A stretch of 64,000 bases of DNA from Saprospiraceae bacterium (lineage in GTDB: Bacteria > Bacteroidota > Bacteroidia > Chitinophagales > Saprospiraceae). The stretch is taken from assembly GCA_016715985.1 (NCBI GenBank), contig JADJXD010000001.1:3472001-3536000 (forward strand), written 5' to 3'. Under the pieces are notes generated by a model. That model saw only the letters and a program-made list of their open reading frames with translations, searched no databases and was not told the origin of the DNA. Each line of letters starts with the position of its first letter. The stretch's first letter is position 1. The translations under genes were made by a program, and so were the position numbers. Shown one piece after another: positions 1 to 7,409 of this stretch.

Positions 1-242
1 TCATTGCTGAAATCTCCGGCTTGCGATTTCAGATTTTCTATTTCAGACAAAAACTGTGCTTCTGAAATATTTTTATAGAGATCGGGATGAGTCTTATGCA
101 ATTCCTGTTTCAATTCTTCCAAATCTGATGACCAGTCAATATATTCTTTCCATTGCCCGGATAAAGCAGATAAAAAGAACAAAATGACAACCAATATCTT
201 TAATACTTTTAAGGAGCTGCTTGTTAAAAATTTCAAAATCAT
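1..242 (-). CDS. N-terminal fragment of a secreted protein, possibly S41-type peptidase
   Basis: The reading frame opens with ATG at 242 and runs off the left edge, so only about 80 residues are visible. Residues 1-30 form a signal peptide: MILKF, then a hydrophobic stretch (LVVILFFLSALSG) and a likely cleavage before QW. The mature start has an amphipathic helix, ELKQELHKTHPDLYKN, which resembles the N-terminal helix of Bacteroidota S41-family peptidases. That family call is an inference from a short stretch. The gene starts 15 nt after the hldD stop on the same strand and is probably cotranscribed with it. Confidence 0.55.
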   Translation of the reverse strand, partial: MILKFLTSSSLKVLKILVVILFFLSALSGQWKEYIDWSSDLEELKQELHKTHPDLYKNISEAQFLSEIENLKSQAGDFSN

Positions 243-257
243 ATTCCTGACCGGATT

Positions 258-1229
258 TCAAAAGTATTTTTTATGGATCAAATATTGTTGAACATAATCT
301 TTAACACCCTCTTCGAGAGTAGTGAAAGTTTGATCAAATCCTGCTTTCCGGATTTTTTCCATATTGGCTTCAGTAAAGTATTGATATGAATCTCTGATAT
401 CTTCAGGTGTATCTATAAAACTGATTTTTTCAGCAATACTCAATGCACTAAAAGTACTTTTGGCCAGGTCAAGAAATGTTCTCGCTTTGCCGGTGCCAAA
501 GTTATAAATGCCACTTTCACTTTTCTGGTTTTTCATAAAAAACATAATCATATCCAGAATATCCATTACGTAAATGAAATCCCGGCTTTGATGTCCATCT
601 GCAAAGTCCGGTCTGTGAGAACGGAACAATCGCATCCCGCCCGTATTTTTTATCTGATGGAAAGTGTGAAAAATGACCGACGCCATTCTTCCTTTGTGGT
701 ATTCGTTGGGACCATACACATTAAAAAACTTACACCCGATCCAGAATGGAGGTTTATTTTTTTGTTCAAGTGCCCAGACATCAAAATCCTGTTTACTCTG
801 ACCATAAGGATTTAGTGGTTTCAGATTCTTGATGTTTTCGTGATTGTCATCAAATCCTAGACTACCATCGCCATACGTTGCCGCAGATGAGGCATAAATC
901 AGAGGTATTCCTTTCTCCGCACATACTTTCCAGATTCGTTGACTGTAGTTCAGATTTAGTTCATTAAAAATATCTGAGTCCATTAAAGTGGTATCTGTGC
1001 GGGCTCCGATATGCAAAACAAAATCAACTTTCTGACTTGATTTTTCAAACCAATCCAGGAATATTTCTCGGTGCATCCATTCCCTGACCGTTTTCTCATC
1101 AGTATTTTTATCCTTATACAATTTATAAAAATCGTCCACAACAACCACATCTCTGTTAAAGCCTTCTTCATTTAGTCTTGTCAAAAGACAGGACCCAATA
1201 AATCCGGAGACACCTGTTAGAATTATCAT
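258..1229 (-). CDS. hldD: ADP-L-glycero-D-manno-heptose-6-epimerase
   Basis: Extended short-chain dehydrogenase of 323 aa, close to the roughly 310 aa usual for HldD. It should interconvert ADP-D- and ADP-L-glycero-manno-heptose for the lipopolysaccharide core, in the cytoplasm. Visible landmarks are the N-terminal NAD(P) glycine motif GVSGFIGS (residues 6-13), the segment YASSAATYGDG (about 112-122) typical of HldD, and the catalytic YxxxK as YGQSK (142-146). Substrate-binding FNVYGPNEYHKGRMAS follows. A promoter with exact TTG-N19-TATCTTCG spacing lies just upstream. The next gene downstream begins 15 nt after the stop. Other UDP-sugar epimerases share the fold, but the SSAATYG and NVYGPNEYHK segments favour HldD. 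Confidence 0.9.
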   Translation of the reverse strand: MIILTGVSGFIGSCLLTRLNEEGFNRDVVVVDDFYKLYKDKNTDEKTVREWMHREIFLDWFEKSSQKVDFVLHIGARTDTTLMDSDIFNELNLNYSQRIWKVCAEKGIPLIYASSAATYGDGSLGFDDNHENIKNLKPLNPYGQSKQDFDVWALEQKNKPPFWIGCKFFNVYGPNEYHKGRMASVIFHTFHQIKNTGGMRLFRSHRPDFADGHQSRDFIYVMDILDMIMFFMKNQKSESGIYNFGTGKARTFLDLAKSTFSALSIAEKISFIDTPEDIRDSYQYFTEANMEKIRKAGFDQTFTTLEEGVKDYVQQYLIHKKYF

Positions 1230-1246
1230 TATCTTAAATTTGAGTC

Positions 1247-1276
1247 CGAAGATAAATAAATTTCAACTTTAATCAA
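1247..1276 (-). promoter_or_regulatory. Promoter of hldD
   Basis: On the minus strand there is TTG (1276-1274), a 19-nt spacer and TATCTTCG (1254-1247). This matches the Bacteroidota housekeeping pattern TTG-N19-TAnnTTTG with one mismatch. It sits about 20 nt before the hldD ATG. Confidence 0.6.
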
Positions 1277-1311
1277 TTATGTATAACTAAAAATATAAAA
1301 AGTTAAGTGAC

Positions 1312-1341
1312 TTGAAAGGTAGAGGGATAGACTTACCTTTG
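1312..1341 (+). promoter_or_regulatory. Distal promoter ahead of the dps block
   Basis: TTG at 1312-1314, exactly 19 nt, then TACCTTTG at 1334-1341: a full match to the Bacteroidota promoter pattern. It lies about 310 nt before dps and is divergent from the hldD promoter. The leader between it and dps contains a second -7 element and an operator-like palindrome at 1525-1551. Confidence 0.5.
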
Positions 1342-1524
1342 AAGTACTAGGTTTGAATTTTAACTGCTTTTAATGACTGAAGATAATCAGATGTATTACA
1401 ATTTTGGCTACACTTAATTTTGTTATTTTATTGTTTTTGATAGTAAACTTATTAAAAATAATGACCTTCGTCATCTTCCGGTATTTTGGTAAAAGTCTGT
1501 GAACTTCATGTTGAAATTTTTTGT

Positions 1525-1551
1525 TATTTTTGTAAGTAAATATTCACTTAC
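1525..1551 (+). promoter_or_regulatory. Proximal -7 element overlapped by a TetR-type operator palindrome
   Basis: TATTTTTG at 1525-1532 fits TAnnTTTG, although no TTG sits 19 nt upstream. Its last base begins a 20-bp palindrome at 1532-1551, GTAAGT...ACTTAC, in which 9 of 10 base pairs are symmetrical. The predicted start of transcription falls inside it. Size and shape match TetR-family operators, and a TetR-family gene is the second gene downstream, so autorepression of the dps-tetR unit is inferred. Confidence 0.55.
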
Positions 1552-1653
1552 TTTTAAATTGCGTTGAGTTAATGGTTAAGTATCTTAAATCTGGACAGAG
1601 TATTAGGACGGAATATATAGGAATTTGAATTTGTAATTATTAAAAACAAAAGG

Positions 1654-2133
1654 ATGAATAGCTTAAATGCGATAGGATTACAACAGGACAAAGCAGAACA
1701 ATTAGCCGTAAAACTAAATGAATTATTGGCTAATTATTCTATTTTTTATCAGAATACCCGTGGGTATCATTGGAATATAAAGGGTGATAAATTTTTTGAA
1801 CTGCATTTGAAATTTGAGGAACTATATAATGATTTATTGCTTAAAATTGATGAAATAGCTGAACGGATATTGACTTTGGGACAAACACCTGAACACAACT
1901 ACTCTGAGTACTCAAATCTATCCAATATTAAGGAAAGCAATAAAATTTCGGACGGATTGGTAGCAGTTACCCGGATTCTGGAAGCATTTAAAACCGTCAT
2001 CGTGATGCAGAGAGAAATTCTTGCCCTTGCAGCTGAAGCAAATGATGAGGGAACTAATGCATTGATGAGTGATTATATCCGTTTTCAGGAAAAGCAAGTG
2101 TGGATGTATTCATCATTCTTAAAAAACAATTAA
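1654..2133 (+). CDS. dps: Dps-family ferritin-like DNA-protection protein
   Basis: 159 aa, normal Dps length. The shared inter-subunit ferroxidase site has the exact family spacing: H39, H51, D66 and E70 (H-x11-H-x14-D-x3-E), in RGYHWNIKG, FFELHLKFEE and KIDEIAERI. Dps oligomers oxidise Fe(II) with peroxide, store the iron and protect DNA in the cytoplasm. The stop codon overlaps the start of the tetR gene (TAATG at 2131-2135), so the two are translationally coupled. The palindrome at 1532-1551 is a likely control site. A generic DNA-binding ferritin of the same family is the only alternative. Confidence 0.92.
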   Translation: MNSLNAIGLQQDKAEQLAVKLNELLANYSIFYQNTRGYHWNIKGDKFFELHLKFEELYNDLLLKIDEIAERILTLGQTPEHNYSEYSNLSNIKESNKISDGLVAVTRILEAFKTVIVMQREILALAAEANDEGTNALMSDYIRFQEKQVWMYSSFLKNN

Positions 2134-2726
2134 TGGGTACACAGATATCTGACAGACAACTTGAAATTATCGAAGCTGCCGGTAAAATCCTTACTGAATC
2201 GGGGATCAGTGGATTGACTATAAAGAATCTGGCAAAAGAAATGAAGTTTACTGAAAGTGCTATTTACAGACATTTTGTACGTAAAGAAGACATTATTATT
2301 GCCTTACTTGAGTATCTGGCAAAAAGTATGGATGAAAGGTTAGCAACATCTACATCATCACTTCAGACGGCTGATGAAAAACTTACAGAGCTGTTCAGGA
2401 GCCAGTTTTCATTTTTTAAAAAAAATCCGCATTTTGTTGTAGCAGTATTTTCTGAAGGACTAATGGAAGCCAGCCAGCGTATCAATGAAACGATTTTGAA
2501 CCTAATGGCCATTAAAATGAAACACCTGATGCCCATCATCATGGAAGGTCAGCAAAAGCAAGTCTTTACAGATGCAATAATCTCGAATGAGTTGATTCAT
2601 ATTGTAGTGGGAACATTCCGCCTTCAAATGTTTAATTGGAGAGTGGCTAACTTTCAGTATGATATACAGTCGAGCGGTGAAAATATGATTCAATCCATAC
2701 AGATATTGATTAAGAAATGCAAATGA
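2133..2726 (+). CDS. TetR/AcrR-family transcriptional regulator
   Basis: 197 aa. The ATG at 2133 overlaps the dps stop and is preferred over an upstream ATG at 2100, which would add 11 unrelated residues read inside dps. Residues about 10-55 form the TetR helix-turn-helix: IIEAAGKILTESGISGLTIKNLAKEMKFTESAIYRHF with the usual AIYRHF recognition end. The remaining helical part is the ligand/dimer domain; the ligand is unknown. It is coupled to dps. The 20-bp palindrome over the dps promoter is the natural candidate operator. The downstream gene's signal peptide starts 20 nt after its stop. Confidence 0.88.
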   Translation: MGTQISDRQLEIIEAAGKILTESGISGLTIKNLAKEMKFTESAIYRHFVRKEDIIIALLEYLAKSMDERLATSTSSLQTADEKLTELFRSQFSFFKKNPHFVVAVFSEGLMEASQRINETILNLMAIKMKHLMPIIMEGQQKQVFTDAIISNELIHIVVGTFRLQMFNWRVANFQYDIQSSGENMIQSIQILIKKCK

Positions 2727-2746
2727 TAAACATAAAATCTGCGTAT

Positions 2747-4369
2747 ATGAATACTTTAAAGTCAATTTTATTAGGTGCATGCTTATTTTTTACAGGGCTA
2801 AACTTAAGTGGGCAAACCGTGCCATTTCAAATAGCAATCGAGCCCTTGAATATCCCGGGTTTGGGTGGCCTGCAATCCTTTGCCTGGGGCCAACATGAAG
2901 GTAAATGGCTGATTATTGGAGGGCGTCTGGATGGCTTACATCGAAGACAACCGTTTGCAGCTTTTGATTTAGCAGGTCATAATAACCAATTGATTGTTGT
3001 TGATCCGGTCGAAATGAAAAAGTGGTCGGCTCCTTTAACTTCTTTGCCCGTTGGGATTAGAGAACAATTATGTTCCACCAATATGGAGTTTAATCAGGAA
3101 GGCGATTGGTTGTATATGATTGGTGGATATGGTTATAGCAATACTGCGGGAGATCATGTGACATATCCAAATTTGAGTGCTGTAAATGTTCCTGATGTAA
3201 TCGATGCTATTATCAATGGTACACCTTTCATCTCATCTTTTCTACAAATCACAGACAATAAGTTTGCTGTAACCGGCGGATACCTCAATAAAATTTATAA
3301 TACTTTTTACTTAACAGGCGGTCAGAAGTTTACAGGACGATACAATCCGATGGGACCGAATCATGGTCCCGGCTTTATTCAGGAATACACTAATTCCATC
3401 CGGAAATTCAAAATCAATCACAATGGTAATACACTTGTTGTAACGCACCTGCCTGCTACTGTTGACCCCATCAATTTGCACAGAAGAGATTATAATGTTG
3501 TACATCAGATAATGCCTGACGGACAGGAAGGATTAACAGCCTTTTCCGGTGTGTTTCAGGTAAATGCTGATTTGCCTTATTTAAATTGTGTAAATATAGA
3601 TAGTTCCGGACACACTGTTAATAATGACTTTTATCAATATTTCAATCACTACCATTGTGCTCACATTCCTTTATACAGTGCAGAAAAAAATGAAATGCAT
3701 ACTGTTTTTTTTGGCGGAATTGCCCAATATTATGAAAAGTTTGGATTACTGATAAAAGACGATAATGTACCGTTTGTAAATACCATAGCACGGGTTACGA
3801 GAGATAAAAATGGCACGATGGCTGAATATAAATTGCCCGTAGAAATGCCTGCTTTGTTAGGCGCCGGGTCCGAATTTATCCCGGTTGTATCGTTGCCACA
3901 GTACAATAATGAAGTATTTAGATTGGACGAATTCCCAACAGACACATCTATGGTAGGGTATATTTATGGTGGAATCAGTAGTACAGAAGCCAATGTATTT
4001 TTTTCCAATACCGGCGACCAAAGTGATGCAAGCAGTCAGATATTCAAAGTATATGTCATTAAAAATGAAACGGTTGGCGTGCAGGATTTGGATTCTCAAA
4101 GGACCGGTACCATGCAATTGGAAGTGTACCCAAATCCGAATGATGGTAATTTTAATCTGAAATTTTATCTTAAAATGAATATAGATGTTAATATTATAAT
4201 TCGGGATACAAGCGGCAAATTAATTGAAAATAAGCTGCTTAGAAATCTTCGAACCGGTGTGAATACCTATTCTAAAAGTTTAAAGGAGCTAATTAAAGGT
4301 GGTATTTATTTCATTACAATTGACGCAGGCTATGAAAAGGCAACACAAAAAATTATTGTCGAACTTTGA
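2747..4369 (+). CDS. Secreted Kelch-like propeller protein with T9SS sorting domain
   Basis: About 540 aa. The start at 2747 is preferred because it opens directly into a signal peptide (MNTLKSILLGACLFFTGLNLSG-Q); an upstream in-frame ATG at 2717 overlaps tetR. The body has repeated WLIIGGR, WLYMIGGYGY, NTFYLTGGQ, TVFFGGIAQ and GYIYGGIS segments, the GG-blades of a Kelch-like beta-propeller. The last ~80 residues begin LEVYPNPNDGNF and end KIIVEL, a type A T9SS C-terminal sorting domain, so the protein should be exported and attached to the surface or released. The specific function is unknown. It probably belongs to the dps-tetR transcript. Confidence 0.75.
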   Translation: MNTLKSILLGACLFFTGLNLSGQTVPFQIAIEPLNIPGLGGLQSFAWGQHEGKWLIIGGRLDGLHRRQPFAAFDLAGHNNQLIVVDPVEMKKWSAPLTSLPVGIREQLCSTNMEFNQEGDWLYMIGGYGYSNTAGDHVTYPNLSAVNVPDVIDAIINGTPFISSFLQITDNKFAVTGGYLNKIYNTFYLTGGQKFTGRYNPMGPNHGPGFIQEYTNSIRKFKINHNGNTLVVTHLPATVDPINLHRRDYNVVHQIMPDGQEGLTAFSGVFQVNADLPYLNCVNIDSSGHTVNNDFYQYFNHYHCAHIPLYSAEKNEMHTVFFGGIAQYYEKFGLLIKDDNVPFVNTIARVTRDKNGTMAEYKLPVEMPALLGAGSEFIPVVSLPQYNNEVFRLDEFPTDTSMVGYIYGGISSTEANVFFSNTGDQSDASSQIFKVYVIKNETVGVQDLDSQRTGTMQLEVYPNPNDGNFNLKFYLKMNIDVNIIIRDTSGKLIENKLLRNLRTGVNTYSKSLKELIKGGIYFITIDAGYEKATQKIIVEL

Positions 4370-4429
4370 TGAATGTTGAGTTTGCCCCGAAAAGTAAATG
4401 GTTTAGAAATAAAAAAATTGTTTTTCCGC

Positions 4430-4485
4430 AATGATAATCAGCCGTTTCCCTTTAGGGTTCAGGGTAAAAACGGATGATTATCATT
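4430..4485. repeat. Long inverted repeat between the Kelch-like gene and osmC
   Basis: Two 18-nt arms (4430-4447 and 4468-4485) pair at 17 positions around a 20-nt loop. Each arm holds TGATAATCA when read outward from the loop. There is no T-run after the right arm, so it is not a clear intrinsic terminator. It could stabilise the upstream mRNA end or be a protein-binding site before the osmC gene. TGATAATCA resembles a Fur/PerR half-site, which is speculative. Confidence 0.6.
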
Positions 4486-4619
4486 TTACGGGTTATTTTA
4501 GTATTGTACTTAATGTTTAGTGAAAGCATTACAAATAGAGTTGATTATAAATTGAAAATAAATGAAAGTGAAATTTCATAATTGAGAATATTTAAAAATA
4601 AACATATAAACAAATAATA

Positions 4620-5087
4620 ATGAATACACATTTTTATACCGTAGATGTAAACTGGAATTCAGACCGAAAGGGTGTCATATGTTCCCCAGAATTGAATAAA
4701 GAAGGAGGAAATTGTATAGAGGTAGCTACTCCGCCTGAGTTTCCTAAAGGTATTCCGGATATATGGTCACCGGAACATCTCTTTACTGCATCCGTAAGTA
4801 GTTGTCTTATGACTACGTTTTTAGCTATTGCCGAAAATTCAAAACTAAACTTCAGTAATTTCTCCTGCAGGTCAATCGGCAAACTCGAACAACTGGAAGG
4901 AAAATATATGATGAGCGAAATCATCCTTGAGCCAACGGTAACTATTGTTGATGAAAAAGACCGGGAAAAGGCAGAAAGGATTTTAATAAAATCTGAAGCT
5001 GCCTGCCTGATTTCAAATTCAATCAAGTCAAAAATTACGCTGATTCCTATTATTATTGTCAAGAAACTTGAAGTAACAGAAAGATAA
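4620..5087 (+). CDS. OsmC/Ohr-family protein
   Basis: 155 aa, typical OsmC size. It has both conserved cysteine regions: SPEHLFTASVSSCLMTTF (about 50-67) and KSEAACLISNSIKS (about 118-131). These thiols usually reduce organic hydroperoxides in the cytoplasm, and some family members act on persulfides. The next genes are a sulfide:quinone oxidoreductase-type protein, a TusE-like protein and a DsrE-type protein, so a role in thiol or persulfide stress is a reasonable inference. An 80-nt gap separates it from the next gene. Confidence 0.85.
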   Translation: MNTHFYTVDVNWNSDRKGVICSPELNKEGGNCIEVATPPEFPKGIPDIWSPEHLFTASVSSCLMTTFLAIAENSKLNFSNFSCRSIGKLEQLEGKYMMSEIILEPTVTIVDEKDREKAERILIKSEAACLISNSIKSKITLIPIIIVKKLEVTER

Positions 5088-5167
5088 TGAAAGTCATAAT
5101 AACAAGTGATTAATCTCATTTTATAATGATTTTTTGAGAAGTACCTTTACTTAGAAAATTATTTAAA

Positions 5168-6403
5168 ATGAAACGATTATTAATATTAGGGGCAGGAACA
5201 GGAGGGACTATCATGGCTCAGCACCTGCGAAAGGAATTGGATAAAGGAAAATGGAATATTACCGTGGTAGATGAGCGAACAGATCATTACTATCAGCCTG
5301 GTTTTTTATTTCTCCCCTTTGATCAGTACAAGCCTGAGGATATTGTAAAACCTATAACAGATTTTATCCCCAAAGGGGTTGATTTTGTCAATTCACGAAT
5401 AGAAAATATCCTGCCGGAAGAACATAAAGTCATTTTGGCTGATGGAAATGCATTGGAGTATGATATACTGATTGTGGCTACCGGCTCCGAAATATCCCCT
5501 GAAGAAATCGAAGGCATGAAGGGGAAAGAGTGGGGAGAAAGTGTATTTACTTTTTATACATTTGAAGGAGCCAAAGCACTCAGAGACAAACTCAGAAACT
5601 GGAAAGGTGGACGATTGGTAGTTCATATTACCGAGATGCCAATCAAATGTCCGGTAGCACCTCTCGAATTTGTTTTTCTTGCAGATAGTTTTTTTAAAGA
5701 GAAGAACATGAGGGAGAAAGTAGATATCACTTATGTCACACCACTCAGTGGAGCGTTTACAAAACCTAAAGCTACTGCTGCTCTTGAGTACCTTCTCAAA
5801 GAAAAAAATATCCGAATTGAACCCGATTTCGCCATAGAGTCAGTAGATAATGAAGCTAAAACCATTATTGATTATGGAGGAAAAATAATTCCATTTGACT
5901 TACTGGTGACTGTACCTACCAACAAAGGAAGTGATGTCATAGAAAAATCGGGAATGGGAGACGAACTCAATTTTATTCCGACAGATAAAGGTACACTGCA
6001 GTCCAAAAAATATCCTGACGTATTTGTTATCGGGGACGCTACGAATGTACCTACATCAAAAGCCGGATCAGTGGTGCATTTTGAAGCAGAAATTTTAGCT
6101 GAAAATATTTTGAGTTATATAAAAGGTCAGAAGATGACGGAAGAATTTGATGGCCATGCCAATTGCTTCATTGAGACGGGTGGAGGGAAAGCACTATTGA
6201 TAGACTTTAACTATGATCACGAGCCGGTGACAGGTACATTTCCTATAGCCGGTTTAGGGCCATTGAGATTACTCAAAGAATCCCGTTTCAATCACTTGGG
6301 AAAATTAGCATTCAAATGGGTATATTGGAACATGTTGCTCAAAGGACGACCTATTCCGTTTGTGACCGCTCGTATGAACGTTGCAGGTAAAGATTATAAT
6401 TAA
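5168..6403 (+). CDS. Sulfide:quinone oxidoreductase-type flavoprotein
   Basis: 411 aa FAD protein of the SQR/NDH-2 superfamily. The N-terminus has the dinucleotide-binding motif ILGAGTGGT (7-15). A second FAD-contact motif is DVFVIGDATNVPTSKAG (about 284-300). The redox cysteines expected of SQR are present: C161 in EMPIKCPVAPLEF and C333 in GHANCFIETGG. The C-terminus is amphipathic and hydrophobic (FKWVYWNMLLKGRPIPF), fitting peripheral membrane attachment and quinone reduction. The likely reaction is oxidation of sulfide to a sulfane sulfur that a carrier accepts. The next two genes encode DsrC/TusE-like and DsrE-like carriers, which supports this. Confidence 0.8.
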   Translation: MKRLLILGAGTGGTIMAQHLRKELDKGKWNITVVDERTDHYYQPGFLFLPFDQYKPEDIVKPITDFIPKGVDFVNSRIENILPEEHKVILADGNALEYDILIVATGSEISPEEIEGMKGKEWGESVFTFYTFEGAKALRDKLRNWKGGRLVVHITEMPIKCPVAPLEFVFLADSFFKEKNMREKVDITYVTPLSGAFTKPKATAALEYLLKEKNIRIEPDFAIESVDNEAKTIIDYGGKIIPFDLLVTVPTNKGSDVIEKSGMGDELNFIPTDKGTLQSKKYPDVFVIGDATNVPTSKAGSVVHFEAEILAENILSYIKGQKMTEEFDGHANCFIETGGGKALLIDFNYDHEPVTGTFPIAGLGPLRLLKESRFNHLGKLAFKWVYWNMLLKGRPIPFVTARMNVAGKDYN

Positions 6404-6430
6404 TAGAAAATTAAATTAAAATAAATTATC

Positions 6431-6739
6431 ATGGACAAATTAATAGCAGGAAAAACTATCTCCGTTACAGAGGAAGGATTTTTAACAGATTTCAGCCAAT
6501 GGGACAAAAGTATAGCAGATGCTATCGCTGCTGAAAACAATATCACGATTACTCCCCGACATTGGGAAGTGCTTGATTATATTCAGAATGAGTATAAAAA
6601 TGAAGTGCCCCTCAGTATCCGTAAGATCGGTAAGAGTGGGGTAGTAGATATCAAGGAATTTTACCAGTTGTTTCCGATGGCTCCACTAAAAACAGCTACC
6701 AAAATAGCCGGTATTCCCAAACCTGTAAGTTGTATTTAA
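6431..6739 (+). CDS. TusE/DsrC-family sulfur carrier
   Basis: 102 aa. The C-terminus KIAGIPKPVSCI places the single swinging-arm cysteine at position 101, penultimate as in DsrC/TusE. The second DsrC cysteine, about ten residues upstream, is absent (a basic/Thr stretch), which favours the TusE-like sulfur-relay form over a DsrAB substrate. RHWEVLDYIQNEY and the FPMAPLKTATKIAG segment also fit. It lies 27 nt after the SQR-type gene and 27 nt before the DsrE-type gene, so the three probably act together in moving sulfane sulfur. Confidence 0.85.
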   Translation: MDKLIAGKTISVTEEGFLTDFSQWDKSIADAIAAENNITITPRHWEVLDYIQNEYKNEVPLSIRKIGKSGVVDIKEFYQLFPMAPLKTATKIAGIPKPVSCI

Positions 6740-6766
6740 TTTTATAACCAATTAAAGAAAATAAAA

Positions 6767-7246
6767 ATGGAAGATAATGGTTCTGTAAAAAAAATGATGA
6801 TTATCCTGTCAAAAGCAACGCTGGAAAATGTGTATGCATGTTTTGTTCTGGCTAATGGTGCCCGAATGGAAGGAATAGAAGCAGAGATATTTTTTACTTT
6901 TTTTGGACTCGAAGCCGTACATAACAAAAAACTTGATCATCTTCATATAGCAACTGTAGGAAATCCTGCGATGCATATGCCAACCATGCTGGGCGGATTA
7001 CCGGGTGTAGAGGCACTTGCCACTTCAATGATGAAAAGAGAAATGGAAAGGATAGATATGCCGGATGTTAGAGAGTTCCTGGAAATTCTGACAGCATCAG
7101 GAGTTAAACTTTGGGCCTGCAAGCTGGCAATGGATATGTTTCACTACAAAAAAGAAGATTTGATTGAGGATTTGGACGGTGTACTGACAGTAGGAGATTT
7201 TTATAAACAAGGTTCAGGCGTTGGTACGCACATGTTGTTTATTTAA
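6767..7246 (+). CDS. DsrE/DsrF-family sulfurtransferase-like protein (DsrE2 type)
   Basis: 159 aa cytoplasmic protein with the DsrE fold: MMIILSKATLENVYACFVLANGARMEGIEAEIFFTFFG at the N-terminus. A conserved cysteine lies in TASGVKLWACKLAMDMF (about 125-141), and the C-terminal GVLTVGDFYK is typical of DsrE2/peroxiredoxin-like family members. These proteins bind persulfide and pass it to TusE/DsrC-type partners, and the preceding gene encodes just such a partner. A short inverted repeat (CCTTTAA/TTAAAGG, 7261-7280) follows the stop but has no T-run. Confidence 0.82.
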   Translation: MEDNGSVKKMMIILSKATLENVYACFVLANGARMEGIEAEIFFTFFGLEAVHNKKLDHLHIATVGNPAMHMPTMLGGLPGVEALATSMMKREMERIDMPDVREFLEILTASGVKLWACKLAMDMFHYKKEDLIEDLDGVLTVGDFYKQGSGVGTHMLFI

Positions 7247-7409
7247 ATACTTCTATATTTCCTTTAAACTTACTTAAAGGTACATGTATAAAATGATTTT
7301 CATCCATGATATTTCAATATTCATCTAAGCCTTAAAACTATTTGTATATATTTTATAAAAGGCTATGTATATTTTATTAACTTCGTGGCACATCAAAATT
7401 TACAGCCAC

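Noticed and set aside
4634..5119. 161-codon minus-strand ORF
   Set aside because: It lies fully antisense to the well-supported osmC gene and has no recognisable domain.
7261..7280. Short inverted repeat after the DsrE-type gene
   Set aside because: Only a 7-bp AT-rich stem and no T-run, so not called as a terminator.
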